A stretch of 16,235 bases of DNA from JBJXFY01 sp046155815 (GTDB lineage: Bacteria > Verrucomicrobiota > Verrucomicrobiia > Limisphaerales > CAIMTB01). The notes below the pieces were generated by a model. The model was given only the letters and a program-made list of their open reading frames with translations. It was not told the DNA's origin and made no database searches. Shown in pieces: positions 1 to 7,103 of the stretch. The stretch is from the NCBI GenBank assembly GCA_046155815.1, contig JBJXFY010000279.1, positions 1 through 16,235 on the forward strand, in the 5' to 3' direction. The position numbers and the translations under genes are program-made. Positions within the stretch are counted from its first letter, which is position 1. Each line of letters opens with the position of its first letter.

Positions 1-436
1 CCTGCCCCTCGAACACCGTGAGGCCGGTCACGTCCACCGGCCCGCCCAGCACGCGGCGCACGGGCGTGAAGAGCGAGGCGTTGATCGCCGCGGCGCAGCC
101 GTTCCGCCGCGCGAAGGCCGCGACGCGCTCGCTGGTCGTCTCGTGGCCGGCCGCCGGTCGGGGCGGGCTCACAACGAGTTCGACCCCCGGTGCGTTCAGA
201 TCCACGCGTAGCGCGTGGATGCGGAGCAGCCGCGGCTCGCGCAACACCGCTCCCGCGTAGTCGAGCCCGGGCCGCACGGGCCGCCAGTCCTCCGTCCATG
301 GCCGCGTGCCGCCGCCGCCGCGCGGGACGGGATCCGTCAGCCAGACCCAGCCGGCCGCCGCCGCCAGGACACCGGTCACCACCGCCAGCCACCGCCCCCA
401 CCGGAGGCGGCGCGATGCGGCTCCGGAAGCGCTCAC
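1..436 (-). CDS. Membrane-anchored phosphodiester glycosidase-type (NAGPA/DUF2233) protein, partial
   Basis: The first 145 residues are present; the C-terminus lies beyond the left edge. The GTG start (434-436) overlaps the rsmB stop as GTGA, so translation is probably coupled. After a short Arg-rich start, residues about 14-33 form one hydrophobic segment (RWLAVVTGVLAAAAGWVWL), read as a signal anchor or signal peptide. A Gly/Arg/Pro linker follows, then RIHALRVDLNAPGVEL (72-87), TTSERVAAFARRNGCAAAIN (100-119) and INASLF. This order resembles the start of the phosphodiester glycosidase domain (family of N-acetylglucosamine-1-phosphodiester alpha-N-acetylglucosaminidase and bacterial YngK/DUF2233 proteins), whose usual motif is INAGFF or INGGFF. 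The protein probably acts outside the cytoplasmic membrane; its substrate cannot be told. The catalytic part is not in the window, so the family call rests on the N-terminal half. Confidence 0.66.
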   Translation of the reverse strand, partial: MSASGAASRRLRWGRWLAVVTGVLAAAAGWVWLTDPVPRGGGGTRPWTEDWRPVRPGLDYAGAVLREPRLLRIHALRVDLNAPGVELVVSPPRPAAGHETTSERVAAFARRNGCAAAINASLFTPVRRVLGGPVDVTGLTVFEGQ

Positions 437-1728
437 AGGCGGACGAGCTTCGCGGCGTACGCGCCGTCCACGCCGTCGCGGAAGGGCAGCAGCGTGCGGT
501 CGCCGGCGAGCACGAAGTTCGGGTGGACGGCGAGGAAGTCCTTCACGACCTGCTCGTTCTCCTCCGGCTCGATGCTGCAGGTGCTGTAGACCACGCGTCC
601 GCCCGGGCGGACGCGGCGGGCGGCTTGGGCGAGCAGGTCAAGCTGCTGGCCGCGCAGCCGGCCGATCTCCGACTCCAGGATGCGCCAGCGCAGCCCCATG
701 CGACGGCGCCTCACGCCGGTGTACGAGCACGGGGCGTCCCCCAACACGGCGTCGAAGGGGGCGGCATCGGGCGTGCCCACCCGGCGCGGGCGGATCTCCA
801 CGCAGGATGCGCCGAGGCGCTGGCAGTTCTCCCGCAACAGGGCCAGGCGCGGCTCCTGCACGTCCTCGGCCACGATGGCGGCGTTGTTCTCCACCAGCTG
901 CGCCATGAGCGTGGTCTTGCCGCCCGGCGCGGCGCAGGCGTCGAGGATGCGCTCGCCGGCCTTGGGCGCCAGCAGGGTGACGGCCAGCGCGGTGCTGGGA
1001 TCCTGGAGGTAGAAGCCGCCGTCCCGGAAGGTGCGCAGCCGGGCCAGCGGCGGGTGGGATCGGAGCCGGAAGAAGAAGTTCTCCGGCGTCCAGTCGAGGC
1101 GGCAGAAGTCGTACTGCACGTCCTCGCGAACCCGCCAGGCCTCGAGCACGGCCCCGGGGTCGCCACGCAGGGAGTTCAAGCGGGCGTAGGTGAAGGGAGG
1201 GGTGTTGTTCCACTCGAGCAGCTTCTGCGTGTCGGCGGTGCCGAACCGGGTGCTCCAGCGCACAACGAGCCAGCCGGGATGCGACCAGCCGGCGGCGGGG
1301 TGCTTGAGCTTCAGCTCCGCGAGGGCGGCCCGGGTGGCATCGAGCTCCCGGGCGTAGGCGCGGAGGATGGCGTTGACGAAACCCGGCTCCGCGCCGCGGA
1401 GCATGGCGCGCCCGGCCTCCACGGTTTCATGCACCGCGGCGTGCGGCGGCACGCGGTCGAGCCACAGGAGCTGGTAGAGCCCGACGCGGAGCACGGCGAC
1501 CACGTCCTCGTGCTGCTCGCGGTTGTCGGTCCTTTTCCGGATGAGCCAGTCGAGTGCCCCGCGCCAGCGCACGCAGCCGCAGCAGATCTCCTGGACCAGC
1601 GCCCGGTCGGCGGGCGCCAGGCCCGCGAGGTCGCGGTCGTCGTCGAGCAGCTCCTCGATGAAGGCGCCCCCGCGCGCATGGCGCTGGAGGACGCGGACCG
1701 CAATTTCTCTTGGTGACGGACCCGGCAC
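433..1728 (-). CDS. rsmB: 16S rRNA (cytosine(967)-C(5))-methyltransferase RsmB
   Basis: A 431-residue protein, the usual length for RsmB. It transfers methyl from S-adenosylmethionine to C5 of a cytosine in 16S rRNA. Residues about 5-130 form the NusB-like RNA-binding domain (PREIAVRVLQRHARGGAF; AVHETVEAGR; PGFVNAILR). The SAM-binding loop is LDACAAPGGKTTLMAQ (262-277). The two catalytic cysteines of m5C methyltransferases are both present: DAPCS (Cys334) and YSTCS (Cys384). The stretch after DAPCS reads YTGVRRRRMGLRWR; the family usually has SGTGV or SNTGV there. The reading frame stays open far upstream, but that part is antisense to greA. The GTG at 1726-1728 gives an N-terminus that fits the family; a GTG at 1747-1749 would add seven residues. 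No clear ribosome binding site is seen for either. A membrane-anchored glycosidase-type gene overlaps the 3' end. Confidence 0.93.
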   Translation of the reverse strand: MPGPSPREIAVRVLQRHARGGAFIEELLDDDRDLAGLAPADRALVQEICCGCVRWRGALDWLIRKRTDNREQHEDVVAVLRVGLYQLLWLDRVPPHAAVHETVEAGRAMLRGAEPGFVNAILRAYARELDATRAALAELKLKHPAAGWSHPGWLVVRWSTRFGTADTQKLLEWNNTPPFTYARLNSLRGDPGAVLEAWRVREDVQYDFCRLDWTPENFFFRLRSHPPLARLRTFRDGGFYLQDPSTALAVTLLAPKAGERILDACAAPGGKTTLMAQLVENNAAIVAEDVQEPRLALLRENCQRLGASCVEIRPRRVGTPDAAPFDAVLGDAPCSYTGVRRRRMGLRWRILESEIGRLRGQQLDLLAQAARRVRPGGRVVYSTCSIEPEENEQVVKDFLAVHPNFVLAGDRTLLPFRDGVDGAYAAKLVRL

Positions 1729-1748
1729 GCGGGCTATCGTGCCCCCCA

Positions 1749-1763
1749 CGCTTTTAGGAAGCG
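1749..1763. other. Short inverted repeat in the rsmB/greA divergent spacer
   Basis: CGCTT and AAGCG enclose a 5-base loop (TTAGG). It lies in the short gap between the divergent rsmB and greA starts, which must hold both promoters. It could be a small hairpin in the greA leader or a chance match; no promoter hexamers are convincing here. Confidence 0.25.
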
Positions 1764-1780
1764 AGACGCACCTGTCACCT

Positions 1781-3709
1781 ATGAGAGAAGAGCTGGAGAG
1801 ACTTGTATCGGTCGGGACGCTGGGACGGCAGCACATCGAGCCGCTGCTGGCGCTGGTGAGCCACGGCTTCGGCCTGTCCCGCAGCTTTGGCGCGGGCAAG
1901 ATCGCGGCGCTCGACCCCACGGTGGGCCGGCTGACCGTGGACTTCGCCGGCCGCCCGGGACACGCGATGGACCTGCGCTTCGCCGCGGAGAACCTCAAGC
2001 CGATCCCGCCCGGCCACATCCTCGCGCGCAAGCTTGTGGACCGCGACGGCGTCCGGCAGATGGCGGCGCTGCACCACGTGGACCTGATCAAGGTCGTCCT
2101 CGACGGCCACTGCGGAAAAGCCACCCCGGACCAGATCCAGCAACTCCTCGCGGACATCGTGACCGACGACTGGAAGAAGTGGTGGGAGGTGGCCCGCCGC
2201 GAGATGAAGCGTGACGGCCATTTCCAGGTGCCCACCAAGAAGACGGAGCCGGTGGTGTACGAAGCCCTGGACGTGGGCGCGACCACTCGCGCGCTCAACG
2301 ACGTGCGTGCCGCCAAGGGCCTCAAGAACCGCCTCGTCGCGGTGCACGAGCTGGAGCGCGTCCTGCCCGACCTCCCCGACAAGGCCGGCCCCGCCCAGGA
2401 GGCCGTCGCCCTGCTGAACGCCGACATCGCCAGCCACCAGAAGACCATGCCCTGGCTGGCGCTCGAGGCCATCTTTGCCCGTGACGCGCTTCGCGACGCC
2501 GCCGGCCTGGCTGCGGGCGAAGGCGAGCTCCAGTCCGACGCCATCTGGGCCGCGGCGGACCGGCTGCCGACGATGCTGGGCCAGATTTCCAACTCGAAGT
2601 ACCGCCGCACGCTCGAGTCCTACGCCGCCGCCCGGACCGACTCCTGGGTCCATGACCTTCTCGGCGTGCTCAACTCGTCCCCCACGAAGCTCGCCGGCGA
2701 GATCGCAGGCATCCTCATCCAACGCGGCCACATCCTCCGGCTCAAGGACCAGCTCGTCCGCCTGGTCAGCCAGCACGGGGCCAGCAGCGAGCTGCTCCTC
2801 TGGCTCGCCAAGGAGCGCAGCGACGTCTTCGCCGACGTGCTCGGCCCGGAGGTCTTCCGCGCCATGCTTTCCGCCATCGAACGCGACCAGTTCAACGAGA
2901 AGAAATCCAACAAGCTCCGGGATCACATCCTTGGCGACCAGGACCTGCTGACCACCCTGGTCGGCGGCGCGGACCTCGAGGTGGTCAAGGACCTGACCCG
3001 CGCGCTCCAGCTCTCGCCCAGCTTCGATGACATGGACAAGCGCTCGCTCCTCGCGCGCATCGTCAAGCTCTTCCCTTCCATCCAGGCGCTCATCTCCGGC
3101 GACCGCGAGCGGCAGGAGGCCGCGCTCTTCGTCTCCTGGTCCAGCCTCGAACGCCGCCAGGCCGAGTATCAGGACATCGTCCAGAGCCGCATCCCTGCCA
3201 ACTCCCGCGACATTGCCGTCGCCCGCAGCTACGGCGACCTCCGCGAAAACCACGAGTACAAGGCCGCGAAGGAGGCGCAGAAAGTGCTCATGCGCCGCAA
3301 GGCCGAGCTTGAGCGCGACCTCACCCGCGCCCGCGGCACGGACTTTGCCGGCCCGCGCCTTGACGTGGTCAGCATCGGCACGCGCATTGAAATCAGCGAC
3401 CTCGCCACCGGCGCCCGCGAAACCTATACGATCCTCGGTGCCTGGGACTTTGACGCCGACCGCGCCATCCTGAGCTACCTCAGCCCAATGGCGCTGGCGC
3501 TGTTGAACCGCAAGCCAGGCGAAGAGGTGGAGTTTGAGCACCCGGGGCACACCGGACGCTTCCGCGTCGATTCCATCGCCGCCGCCCGGCTTGAGGCGGC
3601 GCCAACAGCCGCCGCGACCGTGGTGGAGGAAGTCATGGCACCGTCGCCGTCTGAAGCGGCCGCCACAGCGGACACAGAGGTCCAGCGCGACACCGGGCTC
3701 CCGCAGTAA
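1781..3709 (+). CDS. greA: Large GreA-type transcript cleavage factor with N-terminal extension (PVC form)
   Basis: A 642-residue protein, four times the size of ordinary GreA (about 158). The C-terminal part is a full GreA: a coiled coil from about 456 to 518 containing RSYGDLRENHEYKAAKEAQ, and a globular domain from about 519 to 603 with SYLSPMALALLNRKPGEEVEF. Asp486 and Glu489 match the acidic pair at the tip of the E. coli GreA coil that promotes RNA cleavage in backtracked RNA polymerase. The N-terminal 450 residues are mostly predicted helix. An early small domain (about 35-80, FGAGKIAALDPTVGRLTVDF and HAMDLRFAAENLKPIP) has the look of an SH3-like beta barrel. Chlamydia also encodes a GreA of about 700 residues with a large N-terminal part, so this is probably the PVC architecture. 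The tail after 603 is Ala/Glu-rich and low complexity. ATG at 1781 is chosen because upstream sequence is antisense to rsmB. Role of the N-terminal region is unknown. Confidence 0.88.
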   Translation: MREELERLVSVGTLGRQHIEPLLALVSHGFGLSRSFGAGKIAALDPTVGRLTVDFAGRPGHAMDLRFAAENLKPIPPGHILARKLVDRDGVRQMAALHHVDLIKVVLDGHCGKATPDQIQQLLADIVTDDWKKWWEVARREMKRDGHFQVPTKKTEPVVYEALDVGATTRALNDVRAAKGLKNRLVAVHELERVLPDLPDKAGPAQEAVALLNADIASHQKTMPWLALEAIFARDALRDAAGLAAGEGELQSDAIWAAADRLPTMLGQISNSKYRRTLESYAAARTDSWVHDLLGVLNSSPTKLAGEIAGILIQRGHILRLKDQLVRLVSQHGASSELLLWLAKERSDVFADVLGPEVFRAMLSAIERDQFNEKKSNKLRDHILGDQDLLTTLVGGADLEVVKDLTRALQLSPSFDDMDKRSLLARIVKLFPSIQALISGDRERQEAALFVSWSSLERRQAEYQDIVQSRIPANSRDIAVARSYGDLRENHEYKAAKEAQKVLMRRKAELERDLTRARGTDFAGPRLDVVSIGTRIEISDLATGARETYTILGAWDFDADRAILSYLSPMALALLNRKPGEEVEFEHPGHTGRFRVDSIAAARLEAAPTAAATVVEEVMAPSPSEAAATADTEVQRDTGLPQ

Positions 3710-3730
3710 AGGCCCGACCTGGCGGGGAGA

Positions 3731-3749
3731 CCTGGGAACCGATCCCAGG
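3731..3749 (+). terminator. Stem-loop 3' of greA, possible terminator
   Basis: CCTGGGA and TCCCAGG form a perfect 7-bp stem with a 5-base loop (ACCGA), 21 bases after the greA stop. No T-run follows, so it may be a weak or Rho-assisted terminator or an mRNA 3'-end stabiliser. Confidence 0.4.
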
Positions 3750-3783
3750 CTTGGCCCCGGTGGCGGCTGCGCGACTCTTGCGG

Positions 3784-3808
3784 AAAATTGTTGCGGGCCC
3801 ACCCGCAA
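3784..3808 (-). terminator. Putative intrinsic terminator of cysK
   Basis: TTGCGGG (3791-3797) pairs perfectly with CCCGCAA (3802-3808) around a 4-base loop. Read on the minus strand, the stem is followed by CAATTTT, a short U tract. It lies about 60 bases past the cysK stop, the right place for its terminator. Confidence 0.48.
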
Positions 3809-3871
3809 GTCGTTCCGGCTAGCCGCCTCGCCATGGGCGCCACCGGCGCAAGCCCGCCCCTAGGGCCCTCC

Positions 3872-4867
3872 TTACCCCCCCACCTTGGCCCGCGCCTCGG
3901 CGGCAAGCAGCGTGCTGAGGTAGCGCTCTCCAGTCGAGCAGGCGACCGTGACGATCATCTTCCCCTTGTTTTCGGGCCGGAGCGCCACCTGGGCGGCGGC
4001 CCAGACATTCGCCCCCGTCGAGATGCCGCCCAAGATGCCCTCCACCCGCGCCAGCCGGCGAGCGATGTCGAAGGCGTCATCGTTCGAAACCTGGATGCAC
4101 TCGGCGATCTGCTGGGAGCCGTCGGCGGCCTTGAGGTGCAGGTTCGCCGGGACAAAGCCCGCGCCCGTGCCCTGAATCTTGTGCGGGCCCGGCTTCAGCG
4201 GCTGCCCGGCCAGTGTCTGCGAGATCACCGGCGAGTCCTTCGGCTCGACCGCGATGGCGGTGAACGACGGCTTGCGCGGGTGGATGACCTCGTAGCAGCC
4301 CGTGAGCGTGCCGCCCGTGCCCACGGCGGCCACGAGGATGTCCACCTGGCCGGCGGTGTCCTCCCAGATCTCCTCGGCGGTGGTGACCTTGTGGATGGCG
4401 GGGTTGGCCGGGTTCTCGAACTGCTGCGGGATCCAGGCGTTCGGGTTGTCCTTCGCAAGCTCCTCCGCGCGGCGGATGGCGCCGCGCATCCCCTCCGCAC
4501 CGGGCGTCAGCACCAGTTCCGCGCCCAGCATCGCCAGCAGCACGCGCCGCTCGGTGGACATCGTCTCGGGCATCGTGAGGATCAGCTTGTAGCCCTTGGC
4601 CGCGGCCACGAAGGCCAGCGCGATGCCCGTGTTGCCGGAGGTCGGCTCGATGATGACGGTCTCCTTCGTCAACACGCCGCGCCGCTCGGCGTCCTCGATC
4701 ATGGACATGCCAATGCGGTCCTTCACCGAGCCGAGCGGATTGAAGAACTCGCACTTGACCAGGATCTGCGTGGACGGGTCCACGCCGAGGCTGGCGGGTA
4801 CGCGGTTGAGGCGGACGAGCGGCGTGCGGCCGACGGTCTCGACGATGTTGTGGTAGATGCGGCCCAT
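3872..4867 (-). CDS. cysK: Cysteine synthase A (O-acetylserine sulfhydrylase)
   Basis: A 331-residue fold-type II PLP enzyme that makes L-cysteine from O-acetylserine and sulfide in the cytosol. The PLP lysine is Lys49 in NPLGSVKDRIG. The substrate loop PTSGNTGIALA starts at 75, and the PLP phosphate loop GTGGTLTG is at 183-190. IQGTGAGFVP and the C-terminal ACSTGERYLST (serine facing the PLP ring nitrogen) are also present. Length and motif order fit CysK/CysM; the TMPETMSTERR stretch is the usual CysK loop, and there is no cystathionine beta-synthase CBS domain. Other members of the fold (CysM, cystathionine beta-synthase core) cannot be wholly excluded. The ATG at 4865-4867 gives the standard N-terminus (IYHNIVETVGRTPLVRLN). 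It is a single gene, convergent with greA and divergent from the transporter pair. Confidence 0.95.
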   Translation of the reverse strand: MGRIYHNIVETVGRTPLVRLNRVPASLGVDPSTQILVKCEFFNPLGSVKDRIGMSMIEDAERRGVLTKETVIIEPTSGNTGIALAFVAAAKGYKLILTMPETMSTERRVLLAMLGAELVLTPGAEGMRGAIRRAEELAKDNPNAWIPQQFENPANPAIHKVTTAEEIWEDTAGQVDILVAAVGTGGTLTGCYEVIHPRKPSFTAIAVEPKDSPVISQTLAGQPLKPGPHKIQGTGAGFVPANLHLKAADGSQQIAECIQVSNDDAFDIARRLARVEGILGGISTGANVWAAAQVALRPENKGKMIVTVACSTGERYLSTLLAAEARAKVGG

Positions 4868-4910
4868 GGGAACCTGGGGTTGCGTTGGGCCGTCAGTGTG
4901 ACGCCCTCTG

Positions 4911-4977
4911 TCCGCAGGTCAAACCCGCTTCCGCGCCGGGACGGCGTTCCGCAGCGGACCAGCTTGCCTTTCCGCAG
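4911..4977. promoter_or_regulatory. Three TCCGCAG repeats between cysK and the transporter genes
   Basis: The heptamer TCCGCAG occurs at 4911-4917, 4948-4954 and 4971-4977, all in the same orientation, in the 133-base spacer between divergent cysK and the DUF3311 gene. The middle copy is part of an odd perfect palindrome, TCCGCAGCGGA (4948-4958). This could be an operator cluster, but GC-rich DNA makes short repeats likelier than usual and the regulator is unknown. Confidence 0.25.
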
Positions 4978-5000
4978 AAGCCGTACACCTTGCCCGCCAG

Positions 5001-5294
5001 ATGCTACGTAAGCGTACTAAATGGGCGGTCTGGCTGCTTGCGCCGCTCGTGGCGGTCTTCTACGCGCTGCACCAGGACGTATGGAACTGGCGCCGGGTGG
5101 ATCCCCTGGCGTTCGGCTTCCTGCCGGTGGGCCTCTGGTACCATGCGCTCTACTCCTGTGTGGCCGCGGTCGTCATGTGGCTGCTCGTCCGCTTCGCGTG
5201 GCCGGAGCATCTCGAGGAGGCGGCACCCGAACCCGGCGCCGCCGGGGAGCCCCGGGGTGACGGCGTCCAGCCCGGCGGCGGAGCCCGGCACTAG
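5001..5294 (+). CDS. DUF3311 small membrane protein, symporter partner
   Basis: A 97-residue protein with two hydrophobic segments (about 8-22 and 44-66) separated by RRVDPLAFGFLPVGLWYHAL. This resembles the conserved core of DUF3311 proteins, where the pattern is D-P-x-x-F-G-x-P-x-x-x-x-Y-H. The C-terminal 30 residues are Pro/Gly/Glu-rich and probably disordered. In many bacteria DUF3311 genes lie directly in front of a sodium:solute symporter gene; here the symporter starts 41 bases downstream on the same strand. It is therefore probably an accessory or stabilising subunit of that carrier in the cytoplasmic membrane; this is inferred from context. No Shine-Dalgarno sequence is visible before the ATG. 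Confidence 0.8.
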   Translation: MLRKRTKWAVWLLAPLVAVFYALHQDVWNWRRVDPLAFGFLPVGLWYHALYSCVAAVVMWLLVRFAWPEHLEEAAPEPGAAGEPRGDGVQPGGGARH

Positions 5295-5335
5295 GCGCCG
5301 CCCCCGCCGCGTCCCCCCAATCCCTTTCTCCCCTC

Positions 5336-6961
5336 ATGATCCCCGCGCTCATCGTCTTCGCCTATCTCGGCGTCGTGCTCTACATCGGAATCTTCGCTTT
5401 CCGGAAGGGCCGCGGCACGAGCGAGGACTTCTTCGTTGCCAGCCGCTCGCTGGGGCAGTGGGTCTTCCTGCTCACGGTGTTCGGAACGAACATGACGGCC
5501 TTCGCCATCCTCGGCTCGTCCGGCCTCGCCTACCAGCGGGGCATCGGTGTTTACGGCCTGATGGCGTCGTCGTCCGGGCTGGTGATCCCGCTGTGCCTCC
5601 TGCTCATCGGCACGCGGCTCTGGGCCATTGGCAAACGGCATGGCCACATGACGCAGGTGCAGTATTTCCGCGACCGCTGGGAGTGTGACGGGACCGGCAC
5701 GGTGATCTTTGCGCTGACGGCCCTGATGATGGTGCCCTACATCATCATCGGCATGATGGGCGGCGGGCAGACGCTGGAGAGCCTGAGCGGCGGCAAGGTG
5801 CCGTACTGGTTCGGCAGCCTCGTGGTGGCGCTGGTGGTGATGGCCTACGTGTTCTTCGGCGGGATGCGCGGCGTGGCGTGGGTGAACGCGTTCCAGACGA
5901 CGATGTTCCTCGTGTTCGGCGCGATCGCGTTCTTCCTCATTGCGAGGAGCCTCGGCGGCTTCGACAAGATCGTGGCCGACCTCGCCGCCGATCCCAAGAC
6001 GCAGCCGCTGCTGACGCGGCAGCGCATCTCGCCCCAGGAGTTCTTCAGCTACACCTTCATCCCGCTCTCGGCGATCATGTTCCCGCACATGGCCATCATG
6101 TGCATGACGGCCGCGAAAGTGACGTCGTTCAAGCGGACCGTGGTCTTCTACCCGATCTGCATCCTGCTGATCTGGCTGCCGAGCGTGTTCCTCGGGATCG
6201 TGGCGGCCCAGCAGTTTCCGGGGCTGCGGCTGGGCGAATCGGACGACGTGATCCTGCGGCTGCTCACGTCGCACACGGACGTGATCCTGGCCGGGATGCT
6301 GGGGGCGGCGATCATGGCCTGCGTGATGGCCACGGATTCGCAGATCATGGCTCTGAGCACGATGTTCAGCGAGGACGTGTTCCGTCACCACGGCGGCCGG
6401 GCGAAGTACGGCGAGCGGGCGGAGGTGTGGTTCGGCCGCGGGGCGGTGATCGTGATCACCCTGGTGTCCTACATCATCGCGCTGCTGCTGCAGGACGTGA
6501 AAAGCATCTTCGACCTGGCGATCCGCTTCGGCTTCTCCGGCTTTGCCTCGCTCGCGCCGATCATGCTGGCGGCGCTCTTCTGGCGGCGCAGCACCAAGTG
6601 GGGCGCGCTGGCCGCGACGTTGTGGGTGGGCGTCACAATGCTCGCGCTGTGGTGGCTCCACGAGTACTCGAAACCGCTGGCCCCGGCGCCGGGCCAGCCG
6701 CCCGTGCCGATCTTTCCCGCATTCGGCGGCTGGCTGCTGCGCACGCCGATGAACGTCACCATCCATGGATACATGCCGGTGATGTTCATGTGCCTCGGCT
6801 CGGCGCTTTGGATGGTCGTGGTGTCGCTGCTGACGCGGCCGCCGGGGAAGGCGACGATCGAAAAGTACTTCCCCGAAGCGCGGCCGGTCGCCTCGCCCGC
6901 GGCGGAGCGGAACCTTGATGAGGGAGTGCCGGCCGGCGACCGGCGGGACAGCATCGCCTGA
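5336..6961 (+). CDS. Sodium:solute symporter (SSS family)
   Basis: A 541-residue polytopic membrane protein with about 13 hydrophobic segments and short loops, the normal size for the SSS (SLC5-like, LeuT-fold) family. Recognisable parts are the first helix followed by the loop RKGRGTSEDFFVASRSLG, the family signature FFGGMRGVAWVNAFQTT (near 173-190), and a later helix with AAIMACVMATDSQIMALST (Ser335 region). That helix corresponds to the one carrying sodium-site hydroxyl residues in characterised members. Transport of a small solute coupled to sodium is expected, but the substrate (sugar, carboxylate, proline or pantothenate type) cannot be read from the sequence. The paired DUF3311 gene upstream suggests a two-part system. 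The hydrophilic C-terminus (from about 505) is cytoplasmic or disordered. The ATG lies after a C-rich spacer with no Shine-Dalgarno sequence. Confidence 0.93.
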   Translation: MIPALIVFAYLGVVLYIGIFAFRKGRGTSEDFFVASRSLGQWVFLLTVFGTNMTAFAILGSSGLAYQRGIGVYGLMASSSGLVIPLCLLLIGTRLWAIGKRHGHMTQVQYFRDRWECDGTGTVIFALTALMMVPYIIIGMMGGGQTLESLSGGKVPYWFGSLVVALVVMAYVFFGGMRGVAWVNAFQTTMFLVFGAIAFFLIARSLGGFDKIVADLAADPKTQPLLTRQRISPQEFFSYTFIPLSAIMFPHMAIMCMTAAKVTSFKRTVVFYPICILLIWLPSVFLGIVAAQQFPGLRLGESDDVILRLLTSHTDVILAGMLGAAIMACVMATDSQIMALSTMFSEDVFRHHGGRAKYGERAEVWFGRGAVIVITLVSYIIALLLQDVKSIFDLAIRFGFSGFASLAPIMLAALFWRRSTKWGALAATLWVGVTMLALWWLHEYSKPLAPAPGQPPVPIFPAFGGWLLRTPMNVTIHGYMPVMFMCLGSALWMVVVSLLTRPPGKATIEKYFPEARPVASPAAERNLDEGVPAGDRRDSIA

Positions 6962-7055
6962 GGACCCGTGACGCGCGGCCGAAGCTGGGTTTCCACATTT
7001 GGCCTTCCATGGCGGCGCCGACGGGCACACCCCTGCTCAGCCCCCCGCGGACCGG

Positions 7056-7074
7056 CGCCACCCCAGCCGTGGCG
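7056..7074. terminator. Stem-loop between symporter and pirin genes
   Basis: CGCCAC (7056-7061) and GTGGCG (7069-7074) pair perfectly around a 7-base loop in the 142-base spacer between two convergent genes. Neither side has a T-run, so termination activity is uncertain. Nothing else was recognised in this spacer. Confidence 0.25.
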
Positions 7075-7103
7075 GCGCGCACCTTGCTGAGGGGGACGGC
7101 GGC

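Noticed and set aside
190..1716. Long plus-strand open frame opposite rsmB (508 codons)
   Set aside because: It is antisense to a clear RsmB; its product is His/Arg/Ala-rich without domain patterns, as expected from GC-rich DNA.
1729..2610. Upstream extension of the rsmB frame
   Set aside because: The extra N-terminal residues are antisense to greA and unlike any RsmB; family length and the NusB-like start support a start near 1728.
1775..3808. Long minus-strand open frame opposite greA (677 codons)
   Set aside because: Antisense shadow of greA; low-complexity composition and no recognisable motif.
3788..5011. Plus-strand open frame opposite cysK
   Set aside because: Antisense to a clear cysteine synthase; repetitive Arg/Gly/Leu composition.
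5291..7030. Minus-strand open frame opposite the symporter (579 codons)
   Set aside because: Extremely His/Arg/Glu-rich product, the standard antisense of a hydrophobic membrane protein in GC-rich DNA.
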